The translations under genes and the position numbers were made by a program. From positions 2,023,784 to 2,087,783 of the forward strand of contig NZ_JAMDLG010000001.1 of NCBI RefSeq assembly GCF_023721715.1: 64,000 bases of DNA, given 5' to 3'. Below, piece by piece: positions 58,909 to 64,000 of the stretch; position 1 is the first letter of the stretch, and each line of letters begins with the position of its first letter. The notes below the pieces were generated by a model that made no database searches, had not been told where the DNA came from, and saw nothing but the letters and a program-made list of their open reading frames with translations. The DNA is from Parasegetibacter sp. NRK P23 (GTDB lineage Bacteria > Bacteroidota > Bacteroidia > Chitinophagales > Chitinophagaceae).

Positions 58909-60573
58909 TTATCGGCTGTTGGCATCGTTCATCCGGATGCGGCGGCCACGATAGGTTTTCCCGTCGATGGCGCGGATCATTTTTTCACTGAACGATTTTT
59001 CCACTTCCACCCAACTGTTCATCTCTTTCATGTCAATTCTTCCCAGCACCTGTTTTTTCAGGTCGCTCATGTCCAGGATGAACTGGAGGAAACTGGCTTT
59101 ATAGAATCCGTCTTTGGTGCCCAGGTTCACGAACAGGCGGGCGTAATCACCGTTGCCACCGAATTCCCGGCCACGGGTATCTCTTTTTCTACCACTGTCG
59201 AACCTGTCTCCTATACGTTCTCTTCCACCAAAATCTCTTTCACGTGCACGCACGTTCAGGTCTTCTGCATTCTCATAGTATTTCAGGAAGCGGTCGAACT
59301 CCATGGCGGCCACGCGCTTCAATACATCTTCTTTAGATACATCGGCGAACTTCTCTTCCAGCATGGGAACATATGTTTCATAATCCCCATGACTGATATC
59401 CGTTTGCAGGAGTTTGTCCATGAAATAGAAGAACTGCTTGCGGCATACATCTTTTCCTGTAGGGATTTCCATTTTATGGAACTGTGCCTGCACGATCCTT
59501 TCGATCTGTCTGATCTTGCCCACTTCGCGGGAGTGCACGATCGAGATACAAACCCCGGTGTGTCCTGCCCTTCCGGTTCTGCCGCTGCGGTGCGTGTACA
59601 CTTCGATATCATCCGGCAATTCGTAGTTGATCACGTGTGAAATTTCTTTCACGTCAATTCCCCTGGCGGCCACATCGGTGGCGATCAGCAGTTGCAGGCT
59701 TTTATCCCTGAACTGGCCCATCACCTTATCGCGTTGCTGCTGGGTAAGGTCACCGTGCAGCGCGTCGATATCGTATCCTTCTCTTGTAAGGCGTTCAGCG
59801 ATTTCCTGCGCGTCGGCCTTTGTACGGGTGAAGATGATGCCATAGATACCCGGGTTGAAATCGATCAGCCTTTTCAGGGTTTCATAACGGTGCTGTGCAT
59901 TCGTTACGAAATACTGGTGGTCGATGTTTACATTAGCCGTATTTACTTTACCTACCTGTACTTCCACGGGGTTGTTCATGTACTTCTTGCTTACCCGGCG
60001 TATTTCCGGCGGCATCGTTGCGCTGAACAACCAGGTACTTTCCCGGTTGGGGGTGTTTTTCAGGATGAATTCGATATCGTCCTGGAAGCCCATGTTCAGC
60101 ATTTCATCCGCTTCATCCAGGATCACGTATTGAATTTCTTCCAGGTTCACCGCTTTCCTTTCAATCAGGTCTATCAATCGACCGGGTGTGGCCACTACAA
60201 TGTGCGCGCCTCTTTTCAGGTCGCGGATTTGTTGTCCGATGGAGGTTCCTCCATATACGGCTGCCACATGCACGCCGGCCATGAATTTTTTAAAGAGCTC
60301 CAGTTCCTTCACGATCTGCAGGCAGAGTTCCCTGGTGGGGCAAACCACCAATGCCTGCGGATGTTTTTTTTGTGCATCTATCAGATGCAGCAGGGGGAGG
60401 CCGAATGCCGCCGTTTTACCCGTTCCTGTTTGTGCCAAACCAACCAGGTCCTTCGTTCCGCTCAATAAAACCGGAATAGCCTTCTCCTGGATGGGTGTCG
60501 GGTTTTGGAATCCAAGTGCGTCCGTAGCCTGTACGAGCCTTGCATCCAGCCCCAACCCTTCAAATGTGATCAT
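58909..60573 (-). CDS. DEAD-box RNA helicase with DbpA-type RNA-binding domain
   Basis: A 554-residue ATP-dependent RNA helicase. Q motif FQNPTPIQEKAIPVLL, motif I AQTGTGKTAAFGLP, motif II VILDEADEMLNMGF, motif III FSATMP, motifs V/VI TDVAARGIDVKEI and HRSGRTGRAGHTG. A basic RG-rich linker (RERDFGGRERIGDRFDSGRK) at about 445-475 precedes a DbpA-like RNA-binding domain (about 480-552: LFVNLGTKDGFYKASFLQFI). It acts on structured RNA such as rRNA or mRNA. Its place between tyrA (66 nt) and the DAHP synthase gene (18 nt) is unusual for a helicase. Confidence 0.92.
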   Translation of the reverse strand: MITFEGLGLDARLVQATDALGFQNPTPIQEKAIPVLLSGTKDLVGLAQTGTGKTAAFGLPLLHLIDAQKKHPQALVVCPTRELCLQIVKELELFKKFMAGVHVAAVYGGTSIGQQIRDLKRGAHIVVATPGRLIDLIERKAVNLEEIQYVILDEADEMLNMGFQDDIEFILKNTPNRESTWLFSATMPPEIRRVSKKYMNNPVEVQVGKVNTANVNIDHQYFVTNAQHRYETLKRLIDFNPGIYGIIFTRTKADAQEIAERLTREGYDIDALHGDLTQQQRDKVMGQFRDKSLQLLIATDVAARGIDVKEISHVINYELPDDIEVYTHRSGRTGRAGHTGVCISIVHSREVGKIRQIERIVQAQFHKMEIPTGKDVCRKQFFYFMDKLLQTDISHGDYETYVPMLEEKFADVSKEDVLKRVAAMEFDRFLKYYENAEDLNVRARERDFGGRERIGDRFDSGRKRDTRGREFGGNGDYARLFVNLGTKDGFYKASFLQFILDMSDLKKQVLGRIDMKEMNSWVEVEKSFSEKMIRAIDGKTYRGRRIRMNDANSR

Positions 60574-60639
60574 ATATTAAAATTTGCGCAAAGGTACCTT
60601 TTTTAAGGGGGATAGGGAATTTTGAATTTTGGATACGCC

Positions 60640-61488
60640 TCAAAATTTTCTATCCACAATCTTCCTGATGCCGTTCGCTCCCTCTATCAATTCTTTCAAA
60701 TAATCCCAGTTTTCCTTTTCAAGACATGCCTTGAATTTCCGGAGTTGGGAAATATGTTCGTTCAGCACATCCAGCACATTCTCCCGGTTCTGCTGGAAGA
60801 TGGGCACCCACATGTCCGGATTGCTTTTCGCGAGCCGCACGGTACTTTCAAAACCACCGCTGGCGAGTTCGAAGATGGCGTCTTCTTCCCTCTCCTTCTC
60901 CAGCACCGTATTGGCGAGGGCGAATGAAGTGATGTGGGAAATATGGCTCACATAAGCCACATGTGTATCGTGCGCGTTGGCTTCCATATACACCAGGTGC
61001 ATGCCTAATGCGCCATATAGCTGCTCCACCATTTCCACGGCGTCCACATCCGTTTCAGCTTTGTTGCAGATTACGGTGGCCTTTTTGCTGAAAGCCCCAC
61101 TCACCGCTGCTTCTGGTCCGCTGTATTCTGTTCCCCACATGGGATGCGTGGCCACATAACGACCACGCTTATCGTGTGCCGCAACCGCCTGTATGAGGGA
61201 ATGTTTCGTGGAACCAACATCCATCACCACCTGACCGGTTACCAGGTCCAGTACCTGCGGAAGCAAGCCTACGGCAGCGTTCACGGGAACCGCGAGGATA
61301 ACGAGGTCGCTTTGCGGAACGGCCTTTTCCAACGGCAGCACTTCATCTACCAATCCCAGTTCCAGCGCCTTTTCCTGGTGCCAGGGATTATTGTCTACCC
61401 CGATTACTTTCGCGCACAATCCTTTCTCCTTCAGCGCCAGCGCCATGGAACCGCCTATCAATCCAATGCCTATTATTGTAGCGTTCAT
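60640..61488 (-). CDS. tyrA: Prephenate dehydrogenase
   Basis: A 282-residue NAD(P)-dependent enzyme of tyrosine synthesis. IIGIGLIGGSMALALKEKGL is the dinucleotide loop; VATHPMWGTEYSGPEAAVSG has the catalytic His region; VYMEANAHDTHVAYVSHISH is the C-terminal dimer helix motif. No ACT or chorismate mutase domain is attached. The start overlaps the aminotransferase stop by 4 nt. Confidence 0.92.
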   Translation of the reverse strand: MNATIIGIGLIGGSMALALKEKGLCAKVIGVDNNPWHQEKALELGLVDEVLPLEKAVPQSDLVILAVPVNAAVGLLPQVLDLVTGQVVMDVGSTKHSLIQAVAAHDKRGRYVATHPMWGTEYSGPEAAVSGAFSKKATVICNKAETDVDAVEMVEQLYGALGMHLVYMEANAHDTHVAYVSHISHITSFALANTVLEKEREEDAIFELASGGFESTVRLAKSNPDMWVPIFQQNRENVLDVLNEHISQLRKFKACLEKENWDYLKELIEGANGIRKIVDRKF

Positions 61489-62645
61489 ACCTTTTCTGTT
61501 GCTTTGATGCGGCGCAGCGCCTGTTCAAACCTTTCTACCGGACTGCACAAACTGATGCGGATATATTGGTTTCCGCCTTTTCCAAAAATGCCGCCCGGGG
61601 TTATAAAAACTGACGCCTCGTGCAATATCTTATCGCTTAATTCAAAGCCGCTTTCGTATTCAGCCGGGATAGCTGCCCATACGAACATACCTGCCTGATG
61701 CGGATCGTAGGTGCAACCCAGTTGATCCATCAGTTGAAATACTTTTACCTGGCGTTCCCTGTATTGCGCGTTCAGCGTGTCGTGCCACTCTTTCCCGAGA
61801 CTCAAAGCCTTTGCCGCGGCCAGTTGCAGCGGTTTGAACATGCCACTGTCCATATTACTTTTGAACGTGAGCACTTCCTGGATGCGCTGCGCGTTGCCCG
61901 CCAGAATGCCCACACGCCAGCCGGCCATATTGTGGCTCTTACTGAGCGAGTTCAGTTCCAGCACGGTATCTTTCGCGCCCGGCAATGATAAAAGACTAAC
62001 GGGATGATCGTTCAGGATAAAAGAATACGGATTGTCGTGGCAGATCAGGATGTTTTTCTTCTTCCCAAAAGCGATCAGTTTTTCGAAGAAAGATGCTTCC
62101 GGCAATTGTCCGGTGGGCATGTGCGGGTAATTCACCCACATCAGTTTCACCTTCGGTGTAAGCTGTTGTTCGATGGCTTCAAAATCGGGCTGCCAGTTGC
62201 TTTCAGCATTCAGCTCGTAAGTCAGCGGAATACCTCCGGCCAGTTTTACAGCGCTGGCGTAAGTAGGATAACCGGGATCCGGGATCAGCGCGATATCTCC
62301 TTCGTTGAGGTAGGTCATGCAAATGTGCATGATGCCTTCCTTCGATCCGATCAGCGGCAGTACTTCCGTATCGGGATTCAGTTCCACACCGTAAGCGCGT
62401 TGGTACCAGTCGGCCATGGCTTTCCGGAGCTGCGGGATACCTTTATACCCCTGATAAGCGTGGTTTTCCGGCTGCGCCGCTGCTTCCTGGAGTACGCGGA
62501 TCACTTCGGGGTGCGGGGGCAGATCGGGGCTGCCGATACCGAGGTTGATCACGGCTTTGCCGGCCTTGTTCAATTCCTCGATCTCCCTGAGTTTGGCGGA
62601 GAAATAGTATTCGCCGATGCCGTTAAGTCTGTTCGCTGTTTGCAT
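61485..62645 (-). CDS. Class I/II PLP aminotransferase
   Basis: A 386-residue fold-type I aminotransferase. INLGIGSPDLPPHPEVIRVL, the IPDPGYPTYASAVKLAGG block, the PLP-Lys in LELNSLSKSHNMAGWRVG and the C-terminal Arg in YIRISLCSPVERF are visible. Between pheA and tyrA it most likely transaminates phenylpyruvate/hydroxyphenylpyruvate or prephenate, although sequence alone also fits the aspartate/diaminopimelate-like group. It follows pheA by 24 nt and overlaps tyrA. Confidence 0.9.
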   Translation of the reverse strand: MQTANRLNGIGEYYFSAKLREIEELNKAGKAVINLGIGSPDLPPHPEVIRVLQEAAAQPENHAYQGYKGIPQLRKAMADWYQRAYGVELNPDTEVLPLIGSKEGIMHICMTYLNEGDIALIPDPGYPTYASAVKLAGGIPLTYELNAESNWQPDFEAIEQQLTPKVKLMWVNYPHMPTGQLPEASFFEKLIAFGKKKNILICHDNPYSFILNDHPVSLLSLPGAKDTVLELNSLSKSHNMAGWRVGILAGNAQRIQEVLTFKSNMDSGMFKPLQLAAAKALSLGKEWHDTLNAQYRERQVKVFQLMDQLGCTYDPHQAGMFVWAAIPAEYESGFELSDKILHEASVFITPGGIFGKGGNQYIRISLCSPVERFEQALRRIKATEKV

Positions 62646-62669
62646 GTTTTGTTTTGCTTGCCTTGAATA

Positions 62670-63509
62670 TTATGAAGTGGCAGGGTTCTGTCCTTTTTTG
62701 TAAACGCCGTACACTTTAAGATCGTTGGTAATGGGCTTAATGGCTTCAATTGTTTTGTGGAACTGGTCCATGGAATCGAATTCCATATCGGCATGAAAGG
62801 AATATTTCCATTCGGAACCAGCGATCGGGAAAGATTGAAGCTTACTGAGGTTGATGCCGTGGTCGGCGATTTTAGTAAGCACTTTCGCCAGGCTTCCCTG
62901 CGAATGATCGGTATGGAAATACAACGATGATTTGTTGGAAGCCTCGTCGGTAACCGCTTCGTTCTCTCTTTTCAGGATCAGGAAACGGGTATAATTGTTT
63001 TTGATGGAATGAATATTGGGTGCGATGATCTCCATGTTAAAAAGTTCCGCGGCGAGTTTACTGGCGATGGCAGCCGCGTGTTTCATACGGTGTTGGTGGA
63101 TGTGTTTCGCGCTGAGCGCGGTATCTTCCGTTTCCACAAGTTTCCAGTTTTGTTTATCGAGGTAATCGGTGCACTGGAGGAGTGCCATGGGGTGCGAATG
63201 TACTTCTCGTATGTCCTCCAACGTTACCCCCGGGTTGGCCATCAGGTGTTGGCGGATGTGGAGGTATACTTCTCCTACAATGCGCAGACTACTTTTCTGC
63301 AACAGGTTATAGTTCGGAAGAATACTCCCTGCGATAGAATTTTCAATCGCCATTACCGCGCCTTCGGATTCTTTCTTGGAAGAGGCCACCCGCACCACTT
63401 CCCTGAAAGTGGCGCAGGGAATCACTTCCACTTGTTTTCCGTAGAATTTCTCAGCGGCTTCCTGGTGGAAACTTCCTTCATAACCTTGTATGGATACTCT
63501 GTTCTGCAT
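62670..63509 (-). CDS. pheA: Prephenate dehydratase
   Basis: A 279-residue PDT-ACT protein converting prephenate to phenylpyruvate. VSIQGYEGSFHQEAAEKFYG opens the catalytic domain; GAVMAIENSIAGSILPNY and NYTRFLIL (the TRF catalytic motif) follow. The C-terminal ACT domain (about 190-270) has SLAKVLTKIADHGINLSKLQ followed by SFPIAGSEWKYSF: where many enzymes have the ESRP Phe-binding motif, QSFP stands here, so feedback binding may differ. No chorismate mutase domain is fused; that activity is on the DAHP synthase. Expression is probably controlled by the leader attenuator upstream. Confidence 0.94.
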   Translation of the reverse strand: MQNRVSIQGYEGSFHQEAAEKFYGKQVEVIPCATFREVVRVASSKKESEGAVMAIENSIAGSILPNYNLLQKSSLRIVGEVYLHIRQHLMANPGVTLEDIREVHSHPMALLQCTDYLDKQNWKLVETEDTALSAKHIHQHRMKHAAAIASKLAAELFNMEIIAPNIHSIKNNYTRFLILKRENEAVTDEASNKSSLYFHTDHSQGSLAKVLTKIADHGINLSKLQSFPIAGSEWKYSFHADMEFDSMDQFHKTIEAIKPITNDLKVYGVYKKGQNPATS

Positions 63510-63523
63510 AATGGTATTAAAAC

Positions 63524-63554
63524 AAAAAGTCCCGGCGGTTGGCCGGGACTTTTT
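63524..63554 (-). terminator. Attenuator terminator hairpin in the pheA leader
   Basis: A perfect 13-bp stem: minus-strand AAAAAGTCCCGGC (63554-63542), loop CAACC and GCCGGGACTTTTT (63536-63524), ending in five T. It stops 14 nt before the pheA ATG, so as a terminator it lies upstream of the operon. GTCCCGG of its 5' arm (63549-63543) is exactly complementary to CCGGGAC (63600-63594) inside the leader ORF, giving an antiterminator alternative. Confidence 0.88.
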
Positions 63555-63576
63555 ACGTTTGGTATTTTTATTCGAT

Positions 63577-63660
63577 TCACCTTACATAAAGCGGTCCCGG
63601 TCCACTTGTAAAAAAGTAGAAGTAAAAATAAAATCCGGTAAACGCTTTGCTCAGGTTCAT
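63577..63660 (-). CDS. Phe/Tyr-rich leader peptide of the aromatic operon
   Basis: A 27-codon ORF (ATG at 63660, TGA at 63579-63577) starting MNLSKAFTG, then the run FYFYFYFF at codons 10-17, then TSGPGPLYVR. Ten of 27 residues are Phe or Tyr (six Phe, four Tyr). It lies 26 nt downstream of a -7 element and ends 22 nt before the terminator's 5' arm. Ribosome stalling on the Phe/Tyr run when those charged tRNAs are scarce would leave the CCGGGAC segment at codons 21-23 free to pair with the terminator arm. The peptide itself needs no function. Confidence 0.88.
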   Translation of the reverse strand: MNLSKAFTGFYFYFYFFTSGPGPLYVR

Positions 63661-63685
63661 GCTGATCGTTGCTTTATTATACCAC

Positions 63686-63716
63686 CAAAGTTATGAACTA
63701 ATACGAAGGCGCAAAA
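63686..63716 (-). promoter_or_regulatory. Promoter of the pheA-aroC operon
   Basis: On the minus strand TTTTG (63716-63712), an 18-nt spacer and TAACTTTG (63693-63686), exact matches to the Bacteroidota -33/-7 pattern with the same spacing as before tRNA-His and at 26384. Transcription would start near 63679, about 19 nt before the leader ATG. Confidence 0.8.
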
Positions 63717-63744
63717 TATTTTTTGGAAATTTCAGAAAAAAGAC

Positions 63745-63768
63745 AAAAACAAACGGTTGTTTGTTTTT
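63745..63768 (-). terminator. Terminator of the upstream minus-strand gene
   Basis: AAAAACAAAC (63745-63754) and GTTTGTTTTT (63759-63768) form a perfect 10-bp AT-rich stem with a 4-nt loop, and on the minus strand a T-rich stretch follows after GTC. It begins 5 nt past the stop codon at 63773. Confidence 0.65.
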
Positions 63769-63772
63769 CTGT

Positions 63773-64000
63773 TTACATAAGCCTGTTGCCGATTTGCTGA
63801 TCGATGATCGAGAAAAGATAATTGGGCTGAAACGTACGCCAGTTGGGCTGTTCCATCAATTCAACATATCGTGTAAGGCGGGCCCTTTTAAAATCGTATT
63901 GGGTTTGTTCGGGCATGTTCAGTATTACCACCCAGCCTTCTTCTTCTGAAACTTCTTCGTACCATTCTTCATAATATTCACTGTCGCTGCTGTGGAAGTT
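63773..64000 (-). CDS. C-terminal part of an unrecognised protein, cut by window edge
   Basis: An open minus-strand frame of 75 codons enters from the right edge and stops at TAA 63775-63773. It is very acidic at first (SEYYEEWYEEVSEEEGW), then reads VVILNMPEQTQYDF and ends YLFSIIDQQIGNRLM. The codon pattern is coding-like and a terminator follows directly. I do not recognise the family; the N-terminus is outside the window. Confidence 0.6.
   Translation of the reverse strand, partial: NFHSSDSEYYEEWYEEVSEEEGWVVILNMPEQTQYDFKRARLTRYVELMEQPNWRTFQPNYLFSIIDQQIGNRLM

Noticed and set aside
59692-60468. Plus-strand open frame of 258 codons
   Set aside because: Antisense of the DEAD-box helicase gene.
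63647-63949. Plus-strand open frame of 100 codons at the right edge
   Set aside because: Overlaps the pheA promoter and the minus-strand partial gene; the minus-strand reading has coding character and a matching terminator.
1-64000. CRISPR array, rRNA operon, tmRNA, riboswitch or complete insertion sequence
   Set aside because: No regular direct-repeat array, rRNA-like sequence, tmRNA near smpB, recognisable aptamer or intact transposase was seen by eye.

Overview
The window reads as chromosomal DNA of a Bacteroidota bacterium, most likely Chitinophagaceae-like (inference from gene content, not from a search). Support: outer-membrane genes (a TonB-type receptor, an OmpA/thrombospondin-repeat protein), family genes typical of the phylum (DUF3667, DUF2805, DUF1835, YCF48-like, TlpA with a long N-terminal extension), a bifunctional DAHP synthase/chorismate mutase, weak or absent Shine-Dalgarno sequences, and several promoters of the Bacteroidota form TTTTG-N18-TAnnTTTG in front of unrelated genes. 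Both window edges cut genes: a metallo-beta-lactamase at the left and an unknown minus-strand gene at the right.

Layout. 1-4.4 kb: a B1 metallo-beta-lactamase, then a plus-strand set of DUF2805 protein, flavin reductase, photolyase/cryptochrome-related FAD protein and SDR-DUF2867 protein. 4.4-8.7 kb: a very large hybrid sensor kinase. 8.8-16.2 kb: a looser, AT-richer stretch with small hypothetical genes, a TlpA-type thioredoxin, an exported amidohydrolase, a methyltransferase remnant and a tyrosine-recombinase remnant beside tRNA-Pro; this looks like a decayed accessory island. 16.2-26.1 kb: one uninterrupted minus-strand run parE - DUF1835 - yaeR-like - adenylation enzyme - carrier protein - MBOAT - SGNH-like - parC - tRNA-Pro, i.e. 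a Dlt-like acyl-transfer system placed between the two topoisomerase IV subunits. 26.4-38.2 kb: transglutaminase-like protein, GAF protein, tcdA, YCF48-like protein, smc, arginase, a lone contractile tail-sheath gene and an RfbD-like reductase. 38.3-50.8 kb: pfkA, pyk, a Prc protease, tRNA-His, DUF445, a TonB-type receptor, pcm, a deoxynucleoside kinase, accD, smpB. 50.8-54.2 kb: a nested palindromic element, OmpA, RlpA, a VanX-type dipeptidase and a STAS-like protein.

54.2-63.7 kb is the clearest regulatory story. A minus-strand operon pheA - aminotransferase - tyrA - DEAD helicase - DAHP synthase/chorismate mutase - aroB - aroA - aroC - DUF952 covers much of the route to Phe and Tyr. It starts from a good Bacteroidota promoter, followed by a 27-codon leader peptide with eight consecutive Phe/Tyr codons, then a perfect 13-bp terminator hairpin ending 14 nt before the pheA start. 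The leader also contains a 7-nt segment exactly complementary to the terminator's 5' arm. This is the architecture of ribosome-mediated attenuation for Phe/Tyr.

Other points of interest: concentric inverted repeats (50785-51027) that resemble a MITE, a DnaA-box-like cluster in front of smc/arginase, and an SGNH-like protein in the Dlt-like cluster that seems to lack the catalytic residues.
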